64,000 nt of DNA. It comes from Candidatus Pseudomonas phytovorans (GTDB taxonomy: Bacteria > Pseudomonadota > Gammaproteobacteria > Pseudomonadales > Pseudomonadaceae). The translations under genes were made by a program, and so were the position numbers. Below the pieces are notes generated by a model. That model saw only the letters and a program-made list of their open reading frames with translations, was not told where the DNA came from and searched no databases. Position 1 is the first letter of the stretch, and every line of letters begins with the position of its first letter. Below are positions 16,501 through 24,379 of this stretch, piece by piece. Where the stretch lies: assembly GCA_029202525.1 (NCBI GenBank), contig CP119325.1, forward strand, positions 2,888,001 to 2,952,000. The letters run 5' to 3'.

Positions 16501-16627
16501 CGTAGGCGCGGTCGCTGCTGAAAGTGTCCTCTGCGCTATTGAGGATGTAGTCCGCTGCGTGGGCGCTTGGCAGCAGGGCAAGCGTGATCGCGAACGTGAG
16601 TGGGGACAGTCTGAAAAGGGGATTCAT
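13568..16627 (-). CDS. Type V autotransporter with proline-rich linker
   Basis: This 1019-residue protein begins MNPLFRLSPLTFAITLALLP with cleavage after AHA. The passenger (about 25-570) has tandem beta-helix type repeats (NNGAELTSKGG, LDGGQVLV, LSNGAVLTSDS) ending in an SLSINGDLEM-type junction. Residues about 574-635 are a run of PPVEPP and PPVQPP. The C-terminal 280 residues are an autotransporter beta-barrel: GGAWAQTFGNW, YGGYSRT, several GYTWH-like strands and a terminal VTVRF. An adhesin or self-associating surface protein is likely; no protease triad was seen. ATG at 16627 was chosen because it alone gives a clean signal peptide. The gene is monocistronic. Confidence 0.9.
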   Translation of the reverse strand: MNPLFRLSPLTFAITLALLPSAHAADYILNSAEDTFSSDRAYDGTVSLRPSDGIPASLTINNGAELTSKGGRIGGSQTNNEASTAMATVSVQGPGSRWVVPRTTAVLGNTIVVGGAGQGTLNVLDGGQVLVRDLQLSDNGNTGNALSRANLVVSGAGSKVDAVNVTAGGTFLYDSRITLKDGGQLASERVAINSISDLSGANTRWDNTGTFRNRNDLSLSNGAVLTSDSMELGSANLGRNTVVSVSGEGTRLATRALTLGTTTNSTNLVLANGAELSSTDGIDISVLTSINSAARGTLSIGGGVVRDDSRTDIDALTASSAQAAGRLDPQTAVRFGAGSGALAFNHTDGDLNLSNSISGAGRVYSFSGNTTLSGDLTGMSGSTVVRGGRLVLAGDVDQTNPRGTSLLSIGNGTLVVNGTVGHTDSTGNYSNRAQVLDGGVLAGVGQVGSTQVASGGTLSPGEGALGTLSINGDLEMAAGSRYAADIAGDGGSDRVNVSGTATLRGTRVDVTTLNDAQSYQTGQTYTLLAAQGGVVDGAAAGTAYAEAFTNSAFLNVSLQRTANELNLTIAQKTTPPVEPPVEPPVEPPVEPPVEPPVEPPVEPPVQPPVEPPVEPPVQPPVEPPVQPPVQPPVQPPETGGPGTPGIFQTVALTENQWNTAGALSVLQQSGEPLRLYNNLLVLDADSARDAIDQLSGDYHASTGTALIANSQVVSGVLGTRLRDLFDSSRVRMPLGASNLMPTTPEAQGGAWAQTFGNWSKLDGNNGSSGLHQRTGGVLIGADGSINPDWRAGVYGGYSRTKFDADDRDAKGHSDNYHLGLYTGAQLDALRLSADVGYTWHKLDSKRNVAFAGFNDHLKGKRDANTLQASGEAAYRIGLGAVALEPFVGVSYVKYDADSFHEKGDAAALGVSSEKQDTWFSTVGMRASTRTRVADHDTQFYGSLGWRRAYGDLDPSSTQAFAGGPDFAVQGIAQTRNVAMTEVGAKVQLNRQTEVGLSYQGQFGSDARFHSVNAGVTVRF
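14721..14906 (-). repeat. Tandem hexapeptide repeat within the autotransporter
   Basis: About ten copies of an 18-bp unit encode PPVEPP or PPVQPP. This probably forms a stiff polyproline spacer between passenger and barrel. The repeated DNA could vary in copy number by slippage; it is not a CRISPR array because it is in frame and has no spacers. Confidence 0.9.
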
Positions 16628-16881
16628 GGCGACTCCAGATACTCCATTAGATGCCACGCAAGTGGCTGCCAGCTTTGGGGGCAATGGCATTCCATATGTG
16701 CAACGGATTAGCGCTGGGAGTATCGGCAAGTGCTTGCCGTGGTGAGAATAGTACGCATGTGCTAGCGTCTTCCGGAACGTGACGTTGCGCACACTGTGGT
16801 GTTGGGTTGCCCGCGAAGAATCTTGCAGTAGTATGCCAACACCCGTCATCAGGGCGGGTGAGCATGTTGAAAGGATTTCAG

Positions 16882-17511
16882 ATGATATTCAGAGCCTGTG
16901 CGGGTCTTGTTCTTTGCTTGGCCGTGGTTCCGGCAGCCTTGGCCGGCTATGACAAAAACAGGGTAGCCATCGCCAAACGCTGGTACTCAGAGGCCTACGT
17001 AAAGGGCTATCTGGAAAAGTTCTACCCCAAGTCAGTCAGAGCTGCTTTTAACGAAAGCATTGCATACAGCTATGCCGCAGACGGCCCTCCGTCCAATATG
17101 GGCGGGTACAAGTATTACCCTGAACCCATGTCGACTCGGCAAATCAACGGTATTCGGTTGAAAACTGCGGGTATCGGAAAAAACATAGATGCTGAAATTG
17201 ACAGGATGTGTGTGCTGGAAATTTCTGGTGCGTTGATTGCGTTGAAGCTTACGGTCCAGAACGCCGCGCGAAAGAAAAATATTCGACGCGATGACCTGAG
17301 AAAAGGCGTAGTCGCCGCCATTCGGTCCGGCGAACTCACCTCTGCGCCATTGGATTTGAACACCAATGGCGGGCGTCCAATTTCAGTCATTCCTCCAGAT
17401 AGCGCAGAGAAGCTTCTGTGTAACGTCTATGTCACGAAAAAAACCAAGGAGGTGATTTACCAGGTTTCAGTGGCGCTTACTGCTGAGGGCTTCTACGGCA
17501 GAGGTCGATAG
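16882..17511 (+). CDS. Secreted hypothetical protein
   Basis: This 209-residue protein starts MIFRACAGLVLCLAVVPAALA, a Sec signal peptide, and continues GYDKNRVAIAKRWYSEAYVK. I recognise no domain. Two single cysteines (DRMCVLE and KLLCNVY) could pair. An AAAGGA six bases upstream favours ATG at 16882 over the ATG at 16864. Its last 45 bases overlap the convergent DUF2182 gene, an unusually large antisense overlap. Confidence 0.6.
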   Translation: MIFRACAGLVLCLAVVPAALAGYDKNRVAIAKRWYSEAYVKGYLEKFYPKSVRAAFNESIAYSYAADGPPSNMGGYKYYPEPMSTRQINGIRLKTAGIGKNIDAEIDRMCVLEISGALIALKLTVQNAARKKNIRRDDLRKGVVAAIRSGELTSAPLDLNTNGGRPISVIPPDSAEKLLCNVYVTKKTKEVIYQVSVALTAEGFYGRGR

Positions 17512-18252
17512 CCTGCCAAAACCCAGCACCTTGACGATCAACGGCACGCGCCAGCTTGGCCGCTCGCCCGCAGCCAGGCGTTCGACCAGCATGATGGCGC
17601 CGGCCAGCAGCATGACGGGAATGTGCCCTTGGTGGACCAGCAGCGGCACCATCATCCAGGCCCAGCATGCGCCGATGCACCACACCCCGTGGCTCAGGCC
17701 AAAATACAGGCAGTCCCGGTCTGCCTTCCACCCGAACAGGCCAATACGTTGCAGCCGGTGCCCCCGGTTAAGCGCTGCCCGGTGCCACGGGCTGGCAGAC
17801 CAGACCAAGGCCAGCAATACGCTCAGGCCGAGGGCGCTGTCCGGGAAGACCAGCGACAGCAGCAGCGCAACTGCGCTGAGCACCAGCCCGGCGGCCATCC
17901 ACAGGGTGCTGTAGCTCAGTAAAAAACCGAACAGCGCACGCACGCGCCGGCGCGGCAGGCTAGAGCGCCATACATGCATGAGTGGCATCGCCAGCAAGGG
18001 CGGCATCATCGCAACCAGCATAAGCGCCCAACTGCCCAGCACGTCATGCAACGGGGTCATGACCAGTTCCGCCCGTATGGCGCTGAACCAGAGTGCAGCT
18101 ACGCCCAGCCCCTCAGTGCTGATGCAGAACGCCGCGTAAGCCGCGTGCCCATTGTTGTAGATGCAAAAAACCAGGCCGACCCCGGCCGTTGCGAACAGCA
18201 ACGGCCAAGGTGCCCGAGTGAAACCGCGCAGTATCGAACCCGGTTTGGCCAT
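17467..18252 (-). CDS. DUF2182 integral membrane protein
   Basis: This 261-residue protein has about seven hydrophobic segments, and the central motif WALMLVAMMPPLLAMPLMHVWR matches DUF2182, a family of predicted metal-binding membrane proteins. The Met-rich helix (MLVAMMPP) fits a copper role. It starts 8 bp after the tyrosinase stop, so the two genes are an operon. A role in copper delivery to the tyrosinase, or in handling copper or quinone stress, is inference. The 3' end overlaps the convergent secreted protein gene by 45 bp. Confidence 0.8.
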   Translation of the reverse strand: MAKPGSILRGFTRAPWPLLFATAGVGLVFCIYNNGHAAYAAFCISTEGLGVAALWFSAIRAELVMTPLHDVLGSWALMLVAMMPPLLAMPLMHVWRSSLPRRRVRALFGFLLSYSTLWMAAGLVLSAVALLLSLVFPDSALGLSVLLALVWSASPWHRAALNRGHRLQRIGLFGWKADRDCLYFGLSHGVWCIGACWAWMMVPLLVHQGHIPVMLLAGAIMLVERLAAGERPSWRVPLIVKVLGFGRLSTSAVEALSSKRH

Positions 18253-18260
18253 GCCTGTTA

Positions 18261-19739
18261 TCAGCTCACGATGCCCGTGCGTTTGACCACACTGATCCGC
18301 TCGACTGTCACCGGCGTGCTGGCCGAGATCTGCTCGCCAGGTACCAGGGTTACCTGCAGGTGTGCAGGGTCGAAGCTACCACTGGCTTTCAGTCGCTCGG
18401 CCAGGTCGGTAATGTCGAGCGTATAACCCAGGCCGTTGCCGCCATGGCCCGAGTCAGTTCTGGACGCTACGTTCAGGCCGAACAGCGTGAGGCTGCCGGC
18501 GTGAAGTTCAGGGTGGTTTGCAGGGGCCGCGCCGGCGGGCAGGTTGACATACACCTCAAGCAGCGGCGAGGGCGCTTTGCCACGGACTGATTCGAGCCGC
18601 AGATAAAGCCGGGTAACTTCCTCACCCGCTGTGCTGGCGCCCAGCGCTGCAACGCCGGCGCGGGTACTGGCGGGGTCGAGATCGACATGGGTGACTACCG
18701 GGGCAGCGCCCACAGTGACCACTGAGGCGTTGGCACCGATAGGTACAACGCTTTGCTGATCGGGTGAACCCATGCTGACTCGCCTCACGCCTCGCACTCC
18801 TGGTGTTACACCGGTGCCGATGGTCAAATTGTCGTATGGGCGGTGCAGGCTGCCCTCCGGGAGTGTATCGCGGCTGGTGAATGTCAGGCCGGTCTCGGCG
18901 CTGCCTGTTTGCGGCACGATGAAAACCCGGTCAAGCGGGCCGTTCAGCCACTGCGGGTCATCCACCATATGCTTGCCCGACGTGCTCATCCAGGCTTCCC
19001 AAAGACGGTCGACGTTGCAATGGTGCAGCCAGAAGATCGGGTCCAGGCCAGCCAGAAGCGGGTCAGCCATAAACCCGTAGTTACCGCCGATCAGGCGGTG
19101 CACGGTGTTGTGCGGGTTGCGTTCCAGGTCGCCTGTCCAGCCGCCAAACTGAACGAAATCACCTGAGACGCCACCCCCGAAACCGATGCCGCCGTCTACG
19201 GTGAAGTCGGTTTCTTTCATGGCATCCAGGCTGAACGCATCGGTAGGGCCTGGTTCCAGCCTGGTCAGGCCGGGCCGGCGCGGGTATTTTTTCAACGGGT
19301 TGGGGGAGCCGTCCGGCAAGGTGTCCAGCAGGAACGCGGCTGGCAGATCGCGTGCCTGCGGGTCATCGGGGTTGAAGTAGTTCCAGTACGGCAGGGCCCA
19401 GTCCTCACCGGTCAACTCCTTCACCTTCGCAGCTACGATGGCTTCGAATGAGAACAGATAGCCGCGGTGCCATGAAACGAAATACCAGCTGCCGTGCTGG
19501 CACTGATTGCCATAGGTATTATCGAGCAGCGCCTCTGGAACAGGGTCGCCGTGGTTGATGAGCTCACGCTGAATCCACAAGTCCTGATCGAAACCGTGGA
19601 TGGCCCCCAGAAACTTCCAGCTGTTGTGGTCGGTAATGGGTAACTTGTCCAGTTCGCGAACTGCCAAGGCGTAGTGCAGCAGCGTCTTGTTGTCCCAACC
19701 AGAGCCCAATGTGGCGACGTCTTGTCTTTCCCTTGCCAT
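18261..19739 (-). CDS. Tyrosinase (type 3 copper enzyme)
   Basis: This 492-residue enzyme should oxidise monophenols to o-quinones. Copper site A is H48 (AIHGFDQD), H82 and H91 (QHGSWYFVSWHR). Copper site B is NPHNTVHR (H210, H214) and DPIFWLHHCNVDRLW (HH at 239-240). Cys80 lies two residues before H82, where several tyrosinases have a Cys-His thioether. The C-terminal 170 residues resemble the beta-sandwich cap of plant polyphenol oxidases. No Sec or Tat signal is visible, so it may be cytoplasmic. ATG at 19739 is chosen over the ATG two codons upstream because its spacing from AGGAG is better. It shares an operon with DUF2182 and is divergent from a multicopper oxidase. Confidence 0.9.
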   Translation of the reverse strand: MARERQDVATLGSGWDNKTLLHYALAVRELDKLPITDHNSWKFLGAIHGFDQDLWIQRELINHGDPVPEALLDNTYGNQCQHGSWYFVSWHRGYLFSFEAIVAAKVKELTGEDWALPYWNYFNPDDPQARDLPAAFLLDTLPDGSPNPLKKYPRRPGLTRLEPGPTDAFSLDAMKETDFTVDGGIGFGGGVSGDFVQFGGWTGDLERNPHNTVHRLIGGNYGFMADPLLAGLDPIFWLHHCNVDRLWEAWMSTSGKHMVDDPQWLNGPLDRVFIVPQTGSAETGLTFTSRDTLPEGSLHRPYDNLTIGTGVTPGVRGVRRVSMGSPDQQSVVPIGANASVVTVGAAPVVTHVDLDPASTRAGVAALGASTAGEEVTRLYLRLESVRGKAPSPLLEVYVNLPAGAAPANHPELHAGSLTLFGLNVASRTDSGHGGNGLGYTLDITDLAERLKASGSFDPAHLQVTLVPGEQISASTPVTVERISVVKRTGIVS

Positions 19740-19937
19740 TAGCATCTTCTCCTTGATGACAGTTGCAGGCGGCCCCGCCTGCAGACCCATTGAACGTTGA
19801 CTCCAGAAAACTGTCGGGCCTGAGTATAGGCGGGATTATCAAATTGCCATTACCTTGCGTTTTCATCGTCTCAAACTACTTTTCCAGTTGAATATCCTGT
19901 TGCCAGCCACTGGCAATTACTTGGGAAGGAACCTGAT

Positions 19938-22277
19938 ATGCAGTCAAAAGGATTGGCTCTGTGCAGCGGGTCATTGGCATCGCTTTTCTGGGTCGCCAAC
20001 GCTTTTTCCGCTCAGGCTGGCGGCATCAGCAACCCACCTGCACTGACGATGGGCATCGATCGGGGTGGGGCTGCAGCGGCTCACGGCATGCTTGAAGCCA
20101 GCGGCGTCACTTCGCGCACGGTCATCCGCCAGAAAGACCCCGGTGCGCAACTGGAACTGCGCCTGAAACAAGCCGAAATCCACGACCCGAAAAAGGGCAG
20201 CAACGACAAGGTCTGGTTGCGCGGTTATGCCGACCTCAACGGCGCCAGTGCCGAAGGCCTGGTCGCGGCCCCGCTGATCAAGGCGTTTCCGGGCCAGACG
20301 GTCCGCTTTGATATCTACAATCACCTGTTGCCTTGGGACCAGCTGCCCGCAGGCCTGCGCCAGGACTATACCCAGGCCGGGCTTGGCAAGGATGTATATG
20401 AAAAGCTGATCCCGCAGCAGCAGTGCGACCCAGCGGCCCATGACCCTGGCACGATGAATATTCCCAACAGCCGCCCGGGTTGTTTCAACACCACCAACAA
20501 CCACTTCCACGGCAGTTGGGTGAACCCGGCCGGTAACAGCGACAATGTGCTGCGCACCTTGTACCCAAGTGCCGGTGTGGCGCACGAGTACGAATACAAC
20601 ATCCCTGCCGATCATCCTGCCGGAACCTTTTGGTACCACCCCCACGTTCACGGCTCCACCGCCTTGCAGGTTGCCAGCGGCGTGGCTGGGGCGCTGATCG
20701 TGAATGGAGATCGATGGCCGGTTCCGGGCGTGAATGGTCAAGGTTTGCGCAGTGGTGACATCGATGTGCTGTTGAGCAGGCCCGATGGAAAACCGATTCC
20801 CGACCGGGTCTTCATGCTGCAGCAGATTCAGTACAAATGCTTTGCCCCGGACGGTACGCCCAAAGCGGACAAATGGAACTGCGCCGCCGGTGATATCGGC
20901 GCCATCGTCGACTACAACGATCTGGGCGGCCCCAGCAACTGGACAGCTTCGGGGCGCTTCACTACCGTCAACGGCCGTGTCACCGACATGCTGGGCATTG
21001 GCAGCGAACCTGGCCAGGAGAAGGTCATTGCCGGGCAGCCGGAGCGCTGGCGCCTTATCCATGCAGGCTTCAATGACAGCATCAAGGTTCAGGTCTTTCC
21101 TGCAAAGCCGCGCCCGGCACAGGCGGAGTCAACGTCGCTGAAGACGGTGTTCAGCAACACGTCCGCCGCTGACAACGATCGAGTGATTGCACGTGAGTGC
21201 GAGGTCGATGGCCCGCCACTCAAAGTGTTCGAGATCGCTGCCGATGGGCTGACCAGGTACCAGGCCCTGGAGACGGACAGCCGGGTACTGCAGCCGGGTT
21301 ATCGCAGCGACATTCTGGTGTCCTTCCCTCAGCCTGCCGGCGATCTGCGCCATCAGGATTACTGCGTCATCGATGCCCCTCTATCGGCGCAGGCCAGTGT
21401 GGAAGGGTCGGTGGACAGCCGGCGCCTGCTCTTCACTGTCAGGGTCGAGCGCAACGATGCCCAGCAGATTGCTGACGCCAAGGTGGTCATTCATGACATG
21501 CTGGTCAGCGCGGCCAAGCGGCTGGCTGCAGATCGCGAAAAACAGGGGCTCGACACCTCGAAACTGCCGGCGATTCTGGCCGACCTCGACGCCGGCCTGA
21601 AGCTTGAGCATTTCTCGCCACACGACAGGCTGACAGGGCAAGCGCCGCAACAACAGGAGGAGGCCTGGGAGCGGGTAGACAACGTCCGTCTGCTTCGTTT
21701 CAACCTGAAGTCAGTGCAGAAAGGCGTGGCCTCTGCACCTTCGGGCGCGGGGTTGGGGCATGCACGGCTTACCCGTGCAGGCTTCGAGGCAGCGTCTGAT
21801 CCCGACCCGCAAGCGCCGTGGGGGAAGGTTGAAGATGTTCGTTTCAGCGAACGAGAGGACGAACTTATCGCACTGCAACTTGGCAACACGGACGAGTGGC
21901 GCCTGCGCACCGCCGATGTTGCTCACCCGTTCCATATCCATATCAACCCTTTCCAGGTGGTACGCGTAACGCGGTTGGCGGATGGCGTGGATGTGACCGG
22001 GGACGCGACCTCGCAGTATTTCGGTATGAAGGACGTGTACAAGGACACGATCATCGTTGAGCCCGGCGTCGAAGTTGTAGTGCGCTCACATTATGAGCGC
22101 TACGTTGGGCGCTTCGTTTTGCATTGCCACATTCTGCCCCATGAAGACGGCGGGATGATGCGCCTGGTCGAGATTTTCGAGGCCGGTATACCGGGTGGGC
22201 TGGACTGGATCGAACAGCAAGGCAAAGGCGCCGGGGGCGCCGCCAACGGATCGGCGACCCCTACGCATGCGCACTGA
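19938..22277 (+). CDS. Periplasmic multicopper oxidase, laccase-like
   Basis: This 779-residue oxidase has a signal peptide ending near AFSAQA and all four copper-ligand motifs: NNHFHGSW (H189, H191), FWYHPHVHG (H234, H236), HPFHIH (663-668) and HCHILPHEDGGMM (729-741). It therefore should couple oxidation of phenols or metal ions to oxygen reduction. It is longer than usual bacterial laccases because of a helical insertion at about 460-600 before the last cupredoxin domain. The divergent tyrosinase-DUF2182 operon shares its 198-bp promoter region, which suggests joint control. No copper-response box was identified. GGAAGGAA upstream supports ATG at 19938. Confidence 0.9.
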   Translation: MQSKGLALCSGSLASLFWVANAFSAQAGGISNPPALTMGIDRGGAAAAHGMLEASGVTSRTVIRQKDPGAQLELRLKQAEIHDPKKGSNDKVWLRGYADLNGASAEGLVAAPLIKAFPGQTVRFDIYNHLLPWDQLPAGLRQDYTQAGLGKDVYEKLIPQQQCDPAAHDPGTMNIPNSRPGCFNTTNNHFHGSWVNPAGNSDNVLRTLYPSAGVAHEYEYNIPADHPAGTFWYHPHVHGSTALQVASGVAGALIVNGDRWPVPGVNGQGLRSGDIDVLLSRPDGKPIPDRVFMLQQIQYKCFAPDGTPKADKWNCAAGDIGAIVDYNDLGGPSNWTASGRFTTVNGRVTDMLGIGSEPGQEKVIAGQPERWRLIHAGFNDSIKVQVFPAKPRPAQAESTSLKTVFSNTSAADNDRVIARECEVDGPPLKVFEIAADGLTRYQALETDSRVLQPGYRSDILVSFPQPAGDLRHQDYCVIDAPLSAQASVEGSVDSRRLLFTVRVERNDAQQIADAKVVIHDMLVSAAKRLAADREKQGLDTSKLPAILADLDAGLKLEHFSPHDRLTGQAPQQQEEAWERVDNVRLLRFNLKSVQKGVASAPSGAGLGHARLTRAGFEAASDPDPQAPWGKVEDVRFSEREDELIALQLGNTDEWRLRTADVAHPFHIHINPFQVVRVTRLADGVDVTGDATSQYFGMKDVYKDTIIVEPGVEVVVRSHYERYVGRFVLHCHILPHEDGGMMRLVEIFEAGIPGGLDWIEQQGKGAGGAANGSATPTHAH

Positions 22278-22352
22278 ACGGCGCGCTACCTCGACCTGCT
22301 GATACAACGTTGGCTGTTGTCGTCAGGTCGCATGCCCCTTAGCGAAACCTCA

Positions 22353-22380
22353 GGGCGGCAGGCGGCTACTCCCGCCGCCC
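22353..22380. terminator. GC hairpin between convergent genes
   Basis: GGGCGGC at 22353-22359 pairs with GCCGCCC at 22374-22380 between the multicopper oxidase and the convergent LysR gene. There is no T-tract, so termination is only inferred from position. Confidence 0.35.
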
Positions 22381-22428
22381 CGAGACTCGCGGTTCGGCTG
22401 CGCTGAGCGCCTGGAACCTCAATCGGAT

Positions 22429-23337
22429 TCACACTGCCGCGCCTGCGATCTCCCGGGCAACCCAACGTTTGAATGCCTCGGCTACCGGCGATGGGTGCAT
22501 CGCGCCTGACTGGGCCAGCACCACTTTTTGTGGCACTACCGCTTCCAGTAATGGCCGGCATAGCAGTGGTGTGCCGTCGTAGCAGTGGTCCCCGGCGGGC
22601 CGGGTACACGACAAGGCAACCCCGTAGCCATGCGCGACCAGGCCCCGCTGCATTTCGAACGTCTGGGTGTACTGCTGAGTGCGCGGTTGCAGGTTATGCG
22701 CCCAGAACAGTGAAAGGAAATATTCACGCGTTTGTGCAATGTCCTCAAGAATGAGGCATTCCTGGGCCAGTTCATGCAGCGGTATCGCTGCCAGGTGGGC
22801 CAGGCGGTGGTCCGTGGCAATCAGCGCGTAGGGTTTCAGTTCAGCCAGTACCTGGCGCGGCAGCGAGTGATCCAGGCCGATGTCATAAGTAAGCGCGAGC
22901 TCGGCTTTGCCGGCACTCAGGTTGCGGTGTACGCCTGCCAGGTCAGTTTCGAACAGCGTTACCTCGACCTCGGGGTACTGCTTGCGAAAGCTCGATAGCA
23001 GCCGCGGTGCAAAGTAAGGTCCCAGGTCTTGAAAGCAGATAAGCGACAGGTTGCCGCGCAGTGAACCTTGCGCCTGATCCGTTTTTTGATTCATGGCGAT
23101 GGCCATGCCAATGATATCGCGAGCCTGTGCAAGCAATCGCGTGCCCGCTGACGTCAGCTCCAGCCCGCGACTGACCTGGCGCCGGAAAAGCCGCTCGTTC
23201 AGCGCTTCTTCGAGCTGGGCGATGGCAACCGACACCGAGGGCTGCGAAACGTGTCGTGCTCTCGCAGCAGCGCTGATGCTGCCGTGCTCGGCCACGGCGA
23301 CGAAATACTCTAACTGCCGAAACGAGAACCCTATCAT
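22429..23337 (-). CDS. LysR-family transcriptional regulator
   Basis: This 302-residue regulator has the N-terminal LysR helix-turn-helix: FRQLEYFVAVAEHGSISAAA, followed by VSQPSVSVAIAQLEEAL. The effector-binding domain covers about 90-300. It is divergent from the PhyH dioxygenase and permease genes, whose shared 137-bp region has a clear inverted repeat; it very likely controls them in response to their substrate. The effector is unknown. Confidence 0.9.
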   Translation of the reverse strand: MIGFSFRQLEYFVAVAEHGSISAAARARHVSQPSVSVAIAQLEEALNERLFRRQVSRGLELTSAGTRLLAQARDIIGMAIAMNQKTDQAQGSLRGNLSLICFQDLGPYFAPRLLSSFRKQYPEVEVTLFETDLAGVHRNLSAGKAELALTYDIGLDHSLPRQVLAELKPYALIATDHRLAHLAAIPLHELAQECLILEDIAQTREYFLSLFWAHNLQPRTQQYTQTFEMQRGLVAHGYGVALSCTRPAGDHCYDGTPLLCRPLLEAVVPQKVVLAQSGAMHPSPVAEAFKRWVAREIAGAAV

Positions 23338-23356
23338 TTTTTCCTATACTCAGGAT

Positions 23357-23378
23357 TAGGAAATATATTCTTTTCCTA
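23357..23378. promoter_or_regulatory. Probable LysR operator
   Basis: TAGGAAA (23357-23363) and TTTCCTA (23372-23378) form a perfect 7-bp inverted repeat with an 8-bp AT-rich centre, close to the T-N11-A geometry of LysR boxes. A further TTTCCTA half-site overlaps the regulator start near 23340, consistent with autoregulation. Confidence 0.55.
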
Positions 23379-23474
23379 TTGGTGCCGAAAAGCAATACTC
23401 GCTTTGCACCTTGCTTATTCCGCTCGACACTTGGCAGTGGTGCTGTTGCCCAATAAAAAGACCAAGGGTGCTTT

Positions 23475-24299
23475 ATGAAACAGTCCGTCGAATTTCAACT
23501 AAGCGATGAAACCATCGAGGCTTTCCAGCGTGATGGTGCTGTCTGCGTCCGTAATCTGTTCACGCCGCAGGAAGTTGCACTGCTCGAAACCGGCATCGAA
23601 CAGAACCTGAAAACCCCAAGCGAACGCGCCAAAGTGGCCAGCCGCGCTGACGACCCTGGTTGGTTCTTCGAGGACTTCTGCAACTGGGGCGATATCGCGG
23701 CCTATCGCCAGTTCATCTTCGAGAGCCGGGTGGGTAGTGTTGCCGCTCAACTCATGAACAGCGAAACAGCCCGGCTTTATCACGATCACCTGCTGGTCAA
23801 AGAGCCAAACACGCGCCAGCGTACGCCCTGGCATCAGGACCAGCCGTACTACAACATCGATGGGCGCCAGAACTGCAGCATGTGGATGCCAGTCGACCCC
23901 GTCGCGCGGGCGTCCACCCTTGAATTCGTAGGGGGCTCGCACCTGGGTCCGTGGCTGATGCCACGCAGCTTCCTCGACAGCCAGGCGCAATGGTTTCCGG
24001 AAGGCAGCCTTACCGACTTGCCGGATATCGAAGCTGACCGCAGCGCCTGGAACATCCTCGGCTGGGAGCTTTCCCCGGGCGATGCCGTGTTCTTCCACAT
24101 GCTGACCCTGCACGCCTCTGGCGGTGTCGGGGGCAATCGCCGGCGCCGTGCCTTTTCAGTGCGCTTTCTGGGCGACGACATCACCCACGCACCGCGCCAG
24201 TGGAAAACCTCGCCACAATTTCCCGGGCTCGAAACGCAATTGGCGAGCGGTGCCCAGATGAACCATGCGCTATTCCCGGTGCTGTGGCCAAGAGATTGA
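23475..24299 (+). CDS. Phytanoyl-CoA dioxygenase (PhyH) family hydroxylase
   Basis: This 274-residue enzyme belongs to the Fe(II)/2-oxoglutarate PhyH family. The iron ligands are H120 and D122 in WHQDQPYY and H213 in MLTLHASGG; R224 or R230 in the NRRRRAFSVR segment should bind 2-oxoglutarate. Members hydroxylate many small molecules, so the substrate is not given by sequence. An amino-acid permease follows 80 bp downstream, which suggests an amino acid or a derivative. The divergent LysR gene probably regulates the pair. The protein is cytoplasmic and full length. Confidence 0.85.
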   Translation: MKQSVEFQLSDETIEAFQRDGAVCVRNLFTPQEVALLETGIEQNLKTPSERAKVASRADDPGWFFEDFCNWGDIAAYRQFIFESRVGSVAAQLMNSETARLYHDHLLVKEPNTRQRTPWHQDQPYYNIDGRQNCSMWMPVDPVARASTLEFVGGSHLGPWLMPRSFLDSQAQWFPEGSLTDLPDIEADRSAWNILGWELSPGDAVFFHMLTLHASGGVGGNRRRRAFSVRFLGDDITHAPRQWKTSPQFPGLETQLASGAQMNHALFPVLWPRD

Positions 24300-24379
24300 T
24301 GATTGAAACAATGCGTGCCTGATTAAAACGCACAGCCTCTGTGCTGTGCGGACCTGATAATAAAATCAAGAAGGTATCT

